A stretch of DNA of 64,000 nucleotides from Hygrophila difformis (lineage: Eukaryota; Streptophyta; Magnoliopsida; Lamiales; Acanthaceae): assembly GCA_030278955.1 (NCBI GenBank), contig JAOANR010000006.1, positions 51,922,915-51,986,914 on the forward strand, read 5' to 3'. The notes beneath the pieces are model-generated. The model searched no databases, was not told the origin of the DNA, and worked only from the letters and a program-made list of their open reading frames with translations. Shown here in pieces: positions 1 through 10,779 of the stretch. Numbering within the stretch: position 1 is the first letter of the stretch; every line of letters begins with the position of its first letter. The translations under genes were made by a program, and so were the position numbers.

Positions 1-1308
1 GTTAAGACTAGATTCCCAACACACAGCAATTTCGGGAAATAATTGATTCGAAAATCATTCCCTAAACAGGTACTAGACACTCAATAAGAACACAAATCCT
101 TTCAGTCTAGATGAGACCTAATCGCTGACTATGCTTCTAATTTCCCAAAATCAACCCCCGGTAGAATATGAACTAGTCATAACTGAGGAGTTTATCCCTT
201 ACTCAGATCCGGATTATGTAAATGAATTTTTGTTGGAAATTTAATACGCAGTATCTGTTTAAATCTAGACTTCTAATGTCCAAGGGAAGGATCCCAAAAT
301 AATATTGACCACAATATTACATAATATTATCATGCATACGGATATAAGTAAATGTAAAATAAATAACCCAAGATATAGTGGTGGGTAAAGACAGAAGTTG
401 AGACACAGATATGAAGCAGCCGTGGGGCTAAATATGGTGGCAGAATAATCAGGTGGACTTGCAAACATCTGCTATCCAGTTTCCCAATTACTCTGATAGA
501 TGAATTGAGAAAGCAGAAACCCTATAATTGCAGTGTCGCTACCAGTTGGGTCCCCACCGTCTGCGATTCAGATAAAAACCTACATGCTTCTTTTCTGCGA
601 TATGTATCGGCTAATATTGACAGAAATTAACAGATTTATATCACAGATTAGAATTTGGGTTTGGAATTTAAGCTAAAGAAAATAAAACTGTGTCTGGATA
701 GGAGTCAGCTGAGCAGCTATTATAATCCCGGATGGACGAACCGCCAAGGCTTCCACCTACTACTACTACCCAGACCATACAAAATAACAACTAGTAATGA
801 ATATTCAGACTACGAGCTAGTTTATCCGTGTGGTAATACTCGCCAACATTAGTCTGATTTATTATTTACTAGTTGTTTCACACAATCACAAGAAAGACAA
901 AATAAAATGAAATAAAATGAGATTCCTTGCATGAGAGACATTGGTTTCTCATGCACGGGTATGGAATTAATCCATAATTAATGACTTAAATAATCCTTCA
1001 CACCATAATTAATTACAGTCCAGATTATCTGTTTAAGACATTAAGGTTTTGTTTATAGAAAAGTATTTTAATGATAATTGAACAAAAATCCTTTAATCAT
1101 GGTAATTATTGACCTTAATTATTGCTAATCACGATCTTTAATTATTGATTTAAGGGTTCAATCATTTAAGTGGAGAAAATGGAGAATCAAAATTTTGGCA
1201 GCATAACGCCTTATACTGCAATCTTGTGATATTACATCTTAATCCGTGGGATTAAGATGTGAATGATGCAATATAATAGAGGATTAGGAATTTTGAGATT
1301 TAAAGAGA

Positions 1309-1875
1309 TAGGGATCCTGTCGTGAGACCATAAATTGTGTCGCGAACCGAGACTCGTGGCATGGGTATCTCGACAGGATGTTTTTAGAAATTTTTTGTAG
1401 GTTAAGCTCTGTGTCGCTAGACTGGGGTTGTGTCGCGAACCATGGGTTCTCGACAGGAGTCTGGTGCCACAAAGCTTAACTGAAAATTTTCTTAGTGTTT
1501 GGGTCCCAGTCGCTAGAGTTAGGGATTATGTCGCGAGACGTGGCCTCGCGACAGGATGGTCTGGCGACTGGGTTTTCAAAGATTTTAACAAGGCATAATT
1601 TCCTGTCTCGAAACAAAAGTGTGTCGCGAACCGTGGATTCGCGACAAGGGTTTCTCGACAGAGCCATATCACAAAAATGCAAGAGTTTTGGTTCTCAGTC
1701 GCTAAGCAGGGGTTGTGTTGCGAACCGTGGGTTCTCGACAGGAGTGCCTCGCGACTGAGTTTTTCAAAATATTAAGACAAGTGTCCCTAAGCATCCATGT
1801 CGCGAAACAACCTTGCTGTCGCTAGACGTGGCCTCGCGACAGGAGGAGGTTGGCGACATGGGTGGTTCAGGACAT
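1309..1875. repeat. Hairpin array, cluster I, 3' LTR of element 1
   Basis: A run of imperfect palindromes with a period near 95 bp. An example at 1529-1553 has arm TGTCGCGAGAC, loop GTG and arm GCCTCGCGACA. The other units keep a TGTCGC..GCGACA or TGTCG..CGACA outer stem with different inner bases. In the element's sense the cluster lies downstream of the TATA box, so it should be in the transcribed leader. Confidence 0.8.
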
Positions 1876-2494
1876 GAGTCAGAAAAGTAAAATGGAACAG
1901 TAGCATGCAAACAGCGTGATCTACCCTATTTCAGATCAAAAAGTGATTCTAACCCAAAATAACCGAACAAGAATTTAAATATACCTAGAACATGCTTGCA
2001 TAAAAATGAAATTAACTAAGACAATATTTAAAATAAGGCAAATCCTAATCTACGGCTGATCACACCCAAACATGCTCCATTATCCAAGAAAATAAGAACA
2101 ATAAACATAATAAAATAACAATAAGGGTCAAATGACCCAAAAGGGAAAGAAAGCAGTAAATCCATGGGTCATAACACCCATTTCATGATTTTTGGGACAT
2201 CATTTGATGAATATTCTCCCATTTTATAAAGTGGGTTTGAAAATGCCATGATTTGGGGTATTTCAAACCCTAAATCAAAAATCCCACAAGAAAAGCAACA
2301 TATAAAACTGGCTATCTAGCTAAACTGAAATATAAAAGTTAATCTAAAGCTGTCTAAGCTAAACTAAAACATAAATTAAATAATACAAAAAAAATAATTA
2401 AACTAAACTAAACTACTACCTAGAGAGAAATATCTCCAAACTATGTCTTCAAGCAACTGAAATTCTAACTCTTGAGCACATAGGGATCACCACA

Positions 2495-2502
2495 TATTTA
2501 TA
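2495..2502 (-). promoter_or_regulatory. TATA-like box of the LTR promoter (left LTR)
   Basis: The minus strand reads CTCTATAAATATG. The same motif in the same context, after hairpin cluster II and a GGGCC-rich stretch, occurs at 16597-16604, 44964-44971 (minus) and 57683-57690 (plus), i.e. in every LTR of the family. That conservation supports a core promoter; the transcription start is not determined. Confidence 0.55.
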
Positions 2503-2545
2503 GAGGTGAAACCCTAGGCCCATGGGCCTTGGTCTGAAGCCCATT

Positions 2546-2925
2546 GTGTCGCAAGACATCACACACATCTCAGCCATGTCGCGGGATCACGCGTTGTGGC
2601 GCGAAACGAGGCCTCATGTTGCAAAGCTTCACAACTGGGTCTTGGCTTTCTTTTGATTTCTCCTTCTGTGGCGCGAGACACCTCCCTGTCGCGAGGCCAT
2701 GGATTGCGACACGGGTGGCTAGCGACAGGGTTCTTTCTCCATCTGCGAGTTGTGGCGCGGAACCTTCGTGTGTCGCTAGACCATGGTTCGCGCCACGGGG
2801 CTAGCGACAGGATGTTCCAGGACTGGCCTTCTCTTCAGTTGGGGTGTTGTGTCGCTAGACTGCCCCCAGTCGCGAGGTCACGTCTCGCGACAGGGCACAG
2901 TCCCGCGACTGGCTCGCCTTGTTGG
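2546..2925. repeat. Hairpin array, cluster II, 3' LTR of element 1
   Basis: Several palindromes built on TGTCGC/GCGACA and TGTGGCGCG/CGCGCCACA arms lie just upstream of the TATA-like box in the element's sense. The same cluster is at 16648-17015, and counterparts lie in element 2 (45005-45465) and element 3 (57230-57410). Confidence 0.7.
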
Positions 2926-3245
2926 GCCTGGTGGGCCAAAACATATATTTTTGTGGGTTTTTTCTTTCTTTTCCCATCTTTTTGTATTTCGTGGGCTTAT
3001 TTTATTCTTTGGCCCATCTTTTTCATTCCTTTTCTTTTTCTCATGTTTTTGGATTTTTCTAACATAAATGTGTAATAAAATTACATATTTATGCATTTTT
3101 CATACCAGCTTATTATTTTTACAAATATGCATAAATCAGTCCAATTTAACTGCTTTCTTATTTAATATAAGACCGGAATGCGATCAAATGCCCGTTTCAG
3201 ACACGGAAATGGATTGAAAATAATGGACATTTCTGGCCATTATCA

Positions 3246-3258
3246 ACATCCTCACATT
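3246..3258 (-). promoter_or_regulatory. Polypurine-like tract before the 3' LTR of element 1
   Basis: On the minus strand the last internal bases are AATGTGAGGATGT, followed at once by the LTR start TGATAATGG. Position next to the 3' LTR is where plus-strand DNA synthesis is primed in LTR elements. The tract is purine-rich but short and imperfect. The same string recurs inside the element near 9190 and 11635. Confidence 0.5.
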
Positions 3259-4870
3259 TAATACTGATCATCCCCGAGCAGTCAGAGTCAATGTTCCTAA
3301 GAACACGGACTCTGCATATTCAATTCATTTTCGTGGCTTCATAAATCACATTCTTTTTGGATTGGGATAAGATAATAAAAAACTACAAGTGTTAAATTCC
3401 CTTGATTGCAGTGTTTAATGAAATGATACTTGCTCACTATATCGGGCCTACAAATCAAACATTATTGTCAATCCTTCATGAATATCATGTTTGAAAGATG
3501 CAAAGATTAAGAATGAGAATTAAGGTATGACACGAACATGTTTAATGAAACAGAGCCTCACATATAAGAGAATCGGAAAGTTCACTCACTCTCAATGGGG
3601 TTTAATCATTGAACGCTCAAAATCAAGTTTAATTAAATTATCCCATAAGCTTGCAATCAGACCAACTCGCCACCGGCTCATTTCCTCAAATCGAGATCCT
3701 GAGGTCTTATTTAAGGGTTATAACGGGGCATACAGTTGTAACATTTGGTATGGAAGGGAATTTATTGGGCTAAGAAGTTACAAGAATTTATTCTATCGTA
3801 ACTTTGGCATTTTTATTCAAAATTTATGATCATCAATGTTTTCCTCTTTCTTTTGCTTTTCTTCTTCTATTGCATGACATTAGACTTTGTCTAATTGCCT
3901 TGTCATTTGAATTTATTTGTGTTGAGTTAGATTCAACATCTTGTTTTTTTTTTTTGATCGGTTTATAGAATACCGATTAATATATTTTTTATGATCACAA
4001 ATTCAATGCCTTGATAAAATTTATTCTTGCACACTTGGGTTTGATATATTGGTCTTTTTGTAAGGCTAAGAATAATATAGAGGGCTTCAAAGAAAAATTG
4101 GGCTTAAAGGCTCAAATGGTTAATCCTAAAGGCGAAATATTTTTGGGTTTGGATTTCAAACGAAGGCCAAAATTTTGGTTTTCTAAGTGCCTCGATCATA
4201 TGCTCGATTTCGGGAATATGGCATGGTCTTGAATCGGTCCCAATTGCAAGTTCTAGTTTCCTTTAATCAAATTGATTCACACATCAAAGAAAATAAATGA
4301 GTAAAAATGACTCATGGCTCAATTCTCACAAGGTTGGGTTGATTCATGTCATACAATATTCTCAAACTTAATCAAAGCTTAATTCTAACAATTTATTCAA
4401 TCGAAATTTCCATTCATGAAGATTTATTACCCAATAAGGTGATCGCATCATTAAATTTTTATAGCTCAAAACCTTAAAAATTCATGTCATGCATGTTCTC
4501 AATTATATTATCCCAATTTAAAAGTTTGAAAAGTTAATCACAAGCCTAAATTCAACATGTGAATTTAGAGCAGGTTTATGCATACTTTTCGCTGGTTTTA
4601 TAATTTAAAGCAGTAAAAGAGGCACTGTTAACATACAAGGTATGTCAACAGCATATTTTTGGCCTGACAGTCACTTATTCATCTCGGACTGTCAGACATC
4701 TTTTCAAGAATAAAACAAACAAAAATAAAGATTGTTGTTTGGACTACAAAATTCCAAATTGAAAGAGTAGTTATATCAATTACAAGAGATTTCATTAGCA
4801 ATCAGATTGAACTTGCACGAATGAGTTGAAATTCTCTTATATGATATCTACAATTAAGCTCGCAAATGAC
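3246..4870 (-). other. 3' internal untranslated region of element 1
   Basis: No credible coding region. The stretch matches 36701-39640 of element 2 (minus the insertion there) and, inverted, the last 900 bases of the window in element 3, so it is a shared family segment. It includes a stem at 3287-3318, CAGAGTC then TGTTCCTAAGAACA then GACTCTG on the plus strand. Bases about 4600-4870 just downstream of the long frame have no counterpart in elements 2 and 3. Confidence 0.6.
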
Positions 4871-4874
4871 TGGA

Positions 4875-7800
4875 TCAGGAATCACCATCTTTCTTCTCAT
4901 CAGATTTCTTGGAGGAGCCGGCATCGTCAGGAATCTTCTTGAATAGAGTCTGTATGATCTGATTCTGGTTTTGGAGCAATGACTCTATCATCTTTCTGTT
5001 TCGCTCATCACTTTCCTGTCTTTCTCTTTGCATCCTCTCTTCTCTTTCCATCATCAGCTTCTTAAACTCTTCCTCCTTCCTCTCCTTTTCCAATTTCTCT
5101 TTCCTTTTTTCTTCTTTTTCTCTCCTACGCTCTTGGCGTTCTTCTTCTGCCCTCTTGCGTTGTTCCTCATGACTTGTTATTATAACATCAGTTATCGATT
5201 TCATTCCTTCGAGCATAGATTGACTCATCTTGCTCATCAGGTCAATCGCTTGGGAATCAACAGGATATTGGGAGACATTTTGGCTTGGGGGAGGCATCTG
5301 AGATTTCGGTTGAGCTGGAGCTGGAGTCGGAATTTGCTCTGGCTCAGCTTCTTCTTGCATTGTTGTTGAAGGTCCCGCATCAGTACGGGCTTTCTTTGTT
5401 CCCTTCTTGGCCCTAGATGGCCTGATTCTCTTGCTCGTGGAGGGTGTTTGACCACCGGATATGAACGAAGATTGAGCCTCAGAGTCGCCAGGCAGCTGAG
5501 GCAATGAGTATGTGATTCTTTCGTGCAGAGGGAGTTTTGGCACACTGATAGGAGGGTTCACCCTTATTCGCTCGTCGGCTGTAAACGCACTTAAATCGAC
5601 ACCCTGGCTTATACAGATTCTTCGGATCAGATTTGGATAGCACAAGACTTGCTTGTCTGCTATCCGGGTTGTCAGAACTTCAAAGACTTGCCTTCCCACA
5701 TTTAGCTTCACTCCATGCCACAACTTTGCGAGTCCCATAAGAACACTTCCAGATGTAGTGTGTGGGTGCGAGTTGGGCCGGATTTTTGACATGTAGAACT
5801 CATAGGTTGGCATGAAGTGCAGTTTCAACCAGTTCGTATCAAATGTATGGTCCGGAGCGGGTACCCTTGTCATGCTGTTAGCTATGGCTGAGTACGATGC
5901 AGCCTTCTTCGTCTTTCCTCTCTTCATCAAAATCTCTCCCGCCGGGAATTCATCTTGAATATCCGGGGTCTCAAAGAATGTATTTAACCATTCAGGTGAG
6001 ATGTCAATAACATGACCCCGGGTCCACGTCCTCCTACTACTGACTTCAATGTTGCAAAAGAATTCTCGAGTGAGCTCTACAAATCCATCTTCCTCATGGT
6101 GCAACATGAAGTTCCCCCATTCTTGGTTTCTGTAGAACGTTTCAACTGTGGGGTGGAGCAAGATGTCTGGGTTGAATCCCTTATCTGGCACGATCATCTT
6201 TAGTATTTTTGCGTACTGTTCAGCCCCTTCCATCCGCCCATTGAACTTAACCTCCAAGTCTGCTTTGTCCAATTTCTTCTTTTCATATTGCTTTATCACT
6301 CCCATCCGGTGCCTTACAGTATTTTCTTGCCAGAATTCGACTGGCCGGACAGAACCAATTGACTCTAAGTCTTCACTAGTGTGCCAATCTGTTGATCCGC
6401 TTTGATTTCCTTGGTTAGGTTCATTACTGGATCCTGCCTCATGCTCCCTTTGACTTGGTTCTCCTCCTTCCTCAGCTGCTTCATTTTTAGATTCCTCCTC
6501 AACCTGTTTAATTACATTATTGATTGTATTGTACTCAGTCATTACAGGCTTTGGAAAATTAAGTACAGGAAAGTAAGGATCAACACTAGTTGATACCTCC
6601 TCCTCCTCCCTATTTCTTGCAGCTTGTCCGACAGGACGTTGGAAGATAGGCGCCATTTGGTCCATAAACTCTTGTTCTTCCCTTGGGATTTCCTCATTTT
6701 CTTCCTCCAACATCTTCTTTCTCCTCTCAGCCATATCTTGCAGTTTATCTGTTTTAGCTTGTGGCTCTTCAGCTTTTTGCTGCTCAACAGCTTTGTCCTT
6801 TACCAAGTCTGACAATGTGATTGGATTTGCAGATGAACCTTCTGGAGCGATGACTGCTTCAATCCTAGCCGTGCCAACAAGAGGATCAATGAGTCGGGAT
6901 GCCTCTGTCTGATAACGGGTTTGTTCAGGCGCCTCTCCTCGATCAATCCTTGCTTCGATTTGTTCATTCAGTCTATTCCTTATGCCTCCCAAGATGGTTT
7001 GCCTGTCGTGAGCAGTGGGGCCAGTCCATGCAGGAGGTTGTTCTTCTTTAATTTTCAGCCCGGTTCCCTCTTTTCCGCCTGTAATCATCAGTTCCTCATC
7101 ATCCCCTTGTTCAGCTTCTCCAGATTTTCTGCTTTCCAAGTCTGCTTGCATTTTCTTGGCGGCTTCTTCATCCTTTGTCTGCTGAATGTTTTTTCTCATT
7201 TGCTCCTCTTCTGCAGCTTTTGCCTTTTCAATATTTTTCAGTATTTCTGAATCTTGCATTGCCCGTTCTCCTCTCCTCGTTCTTTCTCTAATCTCGGCTT
7301 CACTGGGCGGCTCTTCAGACATTTGCTGTTCCAGCACACCTGCCTGTGCATTTTCATCTTCTTGCATTTTTCTAGCTATCTCAGAGTCTCGAGCAATTTG
7401 TTCTTTTCGTTTAGGAGGTGGTGGTGGCATTATTCCCTTGCCTCTGTCTTTTGGATCTGCAGGTGCTGCCACTTTCCTCGCATTTGGCTTGGGTTCTTGA
7501 ATTACCACTTTTGGCTCCGGTGCCCTTGTTGATTTCTCTTTTTCTTTCTCAGCTTGTTTCACCAGCCTCCTTCTTGTTTGAGCTTGAGGCACGGGCTGGC
7601 TTTCAGATGCAGCAGCAGTAGATGTTTGCTCGGGCTGGGTGGGTGGATTAGTGGTAACATGTGCTTGTTCTCTTGGTGGCAAGGCAGATGCTTGTACCGC
7701 TGGTTGGGTCGGCTGTGGGTCGGCGTCAGGAGGAGGGGTAGAGATATAGTCATCGATAACAGTATCCGGATCCTTTTCTTCTGCTGCCTGCGTCCCAAAC

Positions 7801-9113
7801 TGCTTGTGGGCATATCTCAGATAATCTTGCACAAATATTCGACTGGTAATTCTGACTAACTTGAATTCCCATGCTTCCTTAATCCTTGTGCAAAATATGC
7901 TCCTGATCTTGTGGTTATAATGCATAACCTTCAACTTATTTCCAGTGTTTCCATAGTTCAGGGCTTCTTGATCCATTTCCATAAGGAGCTCGAGATATGA
8001 GGTCCTGTACTGCTCCATCATGGTGCTTACCATGTCCCTTTCCAATCCTTCTTTCAAATAAGTCATGTCCTGTGCCCGGTCATACTTCAAATACTCCCCT
8101 GCCTCGGCCTTGGTCATTAATCTGTATTGTCTTGCCCTCTTTTTCAGCACTGACCAGTCCTTGTGTTTGATTTCATAAATCAGCTTCTCTCTTAGAATTC
8201 TGATGTGCTTGGGGAAGTCAGGATCCACTTCAGTTCCTTTCTCAGATACTCCCACTTGGCCGAACCGCTTGTTTATAAATATCGCCTCAAAGTTGTCCTC
8301 ATCCGGCAGAACTAATCCCTTATCCAATCTTTCTTGCTTGATGAGTCCTCTGCCTTTTCCCCACAGATAGGTCAGTTGATGCCATTCGTGTCTGGCCGCG
8401 TTGATTTCTTGCCTGAACTTGTCTAGCATGGTAGAGTCCCTTTCGGTATTAAATTTTTCCATTCTTTTCAGTTTATGGAACAAATTGTTGCTCAGTTCTC
8501 TGTGCCTCCGCTTGGCTTGAATGGTTACCCATCTTTGTTCCTCCACACCCATGTTATCGAATAGGCGTGGGTTCCAGATGCAAGGAAAGACTTCATGCAT
8601 CATCAGAGCTCCCTTTCCTAGTACTCGGCTCACATCCAACGGCTTCTCCACAAACTGCAGTCGCACTTGTGGGTCTATTGGTTGATCAGGGATGAGTATA
8701 TCATAGTTTGATATGGATAGTCCAACAGTTCCATCTTCTAGGTGGCGTTCCCATGTGGCCCTGTGTATCTGATACTTCAGAGTAATCCATTCCAAGTGGA
8801 CCGCCGGGGTCATTATGGAGTCATTCGGGGCATGATCGGTCATTAACTCCCAGAACTTTAGCATGTGGTGGAAGAAGTTTCTTTCAATGCTGGTGAGGAT
8901 GGTGGATCTTTCTGCTGGTGGAATACTCACATCCCATTCTGGCCTTAATACCAATTCTGCTTCAGTGTTATGATCCAATGGAACACTAAATTCACTAATC
9001 AAGGCTTCCCCGATCTTTCTTATCTGACTTTTGCTTGTAGAGGCCTCTATTGCTGCCTGATGCAGAGTACAGTCAGGCAGTCCAATACCGGATTTGATGA
9101 CTTTTTCATTCCT
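4875..9113 (-). CDS. Long retroelement-borne protein with a plant transposon-associated domain
   Basis: An uninterrupted minus-strand frame runs from a predicted 3' splice site (TATTTTTCAG, exon from 9113) to the stop at 4875, about 1410 codons. There is no ATG near its start: the codon at 9002 is TTG and the first in-frame ATG is about 45 codons later, so the real start is probably in an upstream exon. Counting residues from 9002: 1-420 is a globular, Trp/Arg-rich part; about 420-880 is Pro- then Glu/Lys-rich with coiled-coil character; about 887-1140 (from PVEFW to GVDL) resembles the Pfam 'putative plant transposon protein' domain found in Athila-related elements; about 1240-1340 is a highly charged coiled coil. 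I see no zinc knuckle, no Asp protease and no polymerase motif. It takes the place of gag-pol in a non-autonomous element. The family assignment is by pattern memory; the molecular role is unknown. The long intact frame argues for recent or ongoing constraint. Confidence 0.7.
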   Translation of the reverse strand, partial: RNEKVIKSGIGLPDCTLHQAAIEASTSKSQIRKIGEALISEFSVPLDHNTEAELVLRPEWDVSIPPAERSTILTSIERNFFHHMLKFWELMTDHAPNDSIMTPAVHLEWITLKYQIHRATWERHLEDGTVGLSISNYDILIPDQPIDPQVRLQFVEKPLDVSRVLGKGALMMHEVFPCIWNPRLFDNMGVEEQRWVTIQAKRRHRELSNNLFHKLKRMEKFNTERDSTMLDKFRQEINAARHEWHQLTYLWGKGRGLIKQERLDKGLVLPDEDNFEAIFINKRFGQVGVSEKGTEVDPDFPKHIRILREKLIYEIKHKDWSVLKKRARQYRLMTKAEAGEYLKYDRAQDMTYLKEGLERDMVSTMMEQYRTSYLELLMEMDQEALNYGNTGNKLKVMHYNHKIRSIFCTRIKEAWEFKLVRITSRIFVQDYLRYAHKQFGTQAAEEKDPDTVIDDYISTPPPDADPQPTQPAVQASALPPREQAHVTTNPPTQPEQTSTAAASESQPVPQAQTRRRLVKQAEKEKEKSTRAPEPKVVIQEPKPNARKVAAPADPKDRGKGIMPPPPPKRKEQIARDSEIARKMQEDENAQAGVLEQQMSEEPPSEAEIRERTRRGERAMQDSEILKNIEKAKAAEEEQMRKNIQQTKDEEAAKKMQADLESRKSGEAEQGDDEELMITGGKEGTGLKIKEEQPPAWTGPTAHDRQTILGGIRNRLNEQIEARIDRGEAPEQTRYQTEASRLIDPLVGTARIEAVIAPEGSSANPITLSDLVKDKAVEQQKAEEPQAKTDKLQDMAERRKKMLEEENEEIPREEQEFMDQMAPIFQRPVGQAARNREEEEVSTSVDPYFPVLNFPKPVMTEYNTINNVIKQVEEESKNEAAEEGGEPSQREHEAGSSNEPNQGNQSGSTDWHTSEDLESIGSVRPVEFWQENTVRHRMGVIKQYEKKKLDKADLEVKFNGRMEGAEQYAKILKMIVPDKGFNPDILLHPTVETFYRNQEWGNFMLHHEEDGFVELTREFFCNIEVSSRRTWTRGHVIDISPEWLNTFFETPDIQDEFPAGEILMKRGKTKKAASYSAIANSMTRVPAPDHTFDTNWLKLHFMPTYEFYMSKIRPNSHPHTTSGSVLMGLAKLWHGVKLNVGRQVFEVLTTRIADKQVLCYPNLIRRICISQGVDLSAFTADERIRVNPPISVPKLPLHERITYSLPQLPGDSEAQSSFISGGQTPSTSKRIRPSRAKKGTKKARTDAGPSTTMQEEAEPEQIPTPAPAQPKSQMPPPSQNVSQYPVDSQAIDLMSKMSQSMLEGMKSITDVIITSHEEQRKRAEEERQERRREKEEKRKEKLEKERKEEEFKKLMMEREERMQRERQESDERNRKMIESLLQNQNQIIQTLFKKIPDDAGSSKKSDEKKDGDS

Positions 9114-9230
9114 GAAAAATATAGAAAGTATTAACTCCAGAAAAGTTTTTATATGTTTTTAATAATTGGGTTTCAAGTTCAATAATCAACATCCTCACAT
9201 TTTGAGCTTTGCTCAAAATGTGATTTATTT
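9114..9230 (-). promoter_or_regulatory. Hairpin plus predicted 3' splice site before the long frame
   Basis: On the minus strand a perfect hairpin (TCACATTTTGAGC, loop AAA, complementary arm; 9223-9195) is followed by GAGGATGTTGAT, an AT-rich stretch, and TATTTTTCAG at 9114, with the open frame opening right after. TTGAT fits the plant branch-point pattern YTNAY, although it is about 70 nt from the acceptor. The same order recurs in modules of all three elements. Confidence 0.5.
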
Positions 9231-10745
9231 GATTAGTACTTGAAATTTTATTACTAGGCGTATGTACAACATTGATTTAATTAATAAAATCTAAGTCATT
9301 GGACCTAGAATATTTTTAATGGGCCATTGGGCCCAAAACGTTTGATTTTCAATTTTATTAAACAAGTTCGAGGCACTTGTTGGAAGTGGAATGAGATGAA
9401 ATGAATGGAATGGAATCTCGGAAGTGGAAAGTGCAGTGGAGACGTGGCACAATGGATTTGCTATTTCCGGATTGCTTAGACTGTCTTTGGACAGTTGAGA
9501 CATTCCCAAAAATTAAGCAAACACTATTTTTAATTTTGAAAAGGGTTGACTTGATTTTATTAAATGAAAAGTGGGGTGTGAGTGGCCCCATTTTGGATTT
9601 TTGAAAAGGATAGCAGCTATTTGGTGACAAAAATACTGCTATTTAATAACTCACACTCTTAGTTCAATTGGGAACAAAAACACCAAGTCAAATATTATTC
9701 TATCACTCATTTGTCTTTTTGTGAAAAAGAGATTTTGCTGAAAATTGGTTCGGTGTGCACTGGGACTGCTACAAAAAGCCACCCACTTTATGCAGATTAC
9801 AGCCACCAAAACCCAGTCATGCCAAACAAGGAAATAGCATTAAATGAACAGTTTGGCATGCAGGGTACATGGATACAGAAACAAGAAATCAACATAAGCA
9901 TGCTCTCCTATTCAACAGAAACACAAGATCAAAGCACAAACTGGCATGCTCCAAAACCTCAGAATAACAAAGACATTAAGAATCCAATCTGCTCCAAAAA
10001 AAAATTTCCAGAACAACATACCCAATAACACAGTGATGTTTCAAACAAACACCCCAATGTTCATTGGTTCGCTAAGCTTGCAGATTTTCACAAATTTCAT
10101 AGAGGATCTCAGCAAAAACAACAAAGGGTTCATAGAATAGATCAAAACAAGAACACTAAATGGGGATAACACACAGGGAAACCTAAGAACTTAAAAGCAT
10201 CCAAAAATTCAAAAATGGTGAACCTGGCCCCTAAACCGCAGCCTGAGTTCTCTAACAACCCTAAATTCAAAATACCACAATGCCCACACAGCAATCGGAT
10301 GTTCCTCTGTTTCTCAAACAAACACAACAAACTCCCTAACCATCCTGTCATGCTCGGCCAACAAAGAGATCATAGCAACTCAAATAGAGCCTCCCCACAG
10401 TACGAACAGCCTGAAATCGAACTCTAACAAGCAAAAACAAACACACTAACAACTATTTACAAGTTAATGAAATAGAACAACCAAAAATCGCGAACAGGGG
10501 GCTATGGTTACGTGCGAATCGACGGAGAAATGCTCACCAGGGCTCGGTTTTCTTCGGAGATGAAGAAGATGATTGTTCCATTGTGTTTCTCGCGAAAATC
10601 GGGCAGAGTTTCCCTTAGGAAATGGCTGGGTTGTGCGAAGAACACGTAGTGTTCGTTCGGGAAGAAGGGCTTCGAGAGGGAGAGGTTTTGAAAAATTTCT
10701 AAGTGCTGAGAATGAGGGAGCGTAAGGAAGAAGAAGGGAGAAAGG
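9231..10745 (-). other. Internal leader of element 1, no clear gene
   Basis: I see no supported coding region. Short frames on both strands are low-complexity (oligo-A and CAA-rich on the plus strand). The segment lies between an internal TATA-like site at 10757 and the long frame, so it may be a 5' untranslated region or intron. Confidence 0.4.
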
Positions 10746-10768
10746 GGGGGGGGGGGTATATAAATATA
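10744..10768 (-). promoter_or_regulatory. Possible internal promoter: TATA-like site and 13-base G/C run
   Basis: The plus strand has 13 consecutive G (10744-10756) followed by TATATAAATATA (10757-10768). Read on the minus strand the order is hairpin cluster, GGGCCC, TATA-like, C-run. This mirrors the LTR promoter order (hairpin cluster II, GGGCC, TATAAATA, C-rich). It could drive the long frame independently of the LTR. This is inference from layout. Confidence 0.35.
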
Positions 10769-10779
10769 AATGGGCCCAG

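Larger units (their letters stand above)
1..3245 (-). repeat. 3' LTR of element 1 (truncated by window edge)
   Basis: Window base 1 aligns with base 13112 of the right LTR and the match runs to 3245 against 17347, except for a block present only in the right copy. The minus-strand LTR start is TGATAATGGCC at 3245. Inside it are hairpin cluster II (2546-2925), a TATA-like TATAAATA on the minus strand at 2495-2502, and hairpin cluster I (1309-1875). Short open frames over the hairpin clusters exist only because the repeats lack stops in some frames; I do not call them genes. Confidence 0.85.

Noticed and set aside
2544..3075. Open frames of 86-159 codons over the hairpin cluster (also 16646-17177 and 10464-11432)
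   Set aside because: They overlap each other in several frames on both strands, follow the repeats and contain no known domain. They are products of stop-poor GC-rich palindromes.
5028..7859. Plus-strand frames across 5.0-7.9 kb
   Set aside because: They are the antisense shadow of the long minus-strand frame, rich in Phe/Leu/Ser as expected opposite Glu/Lys codons.
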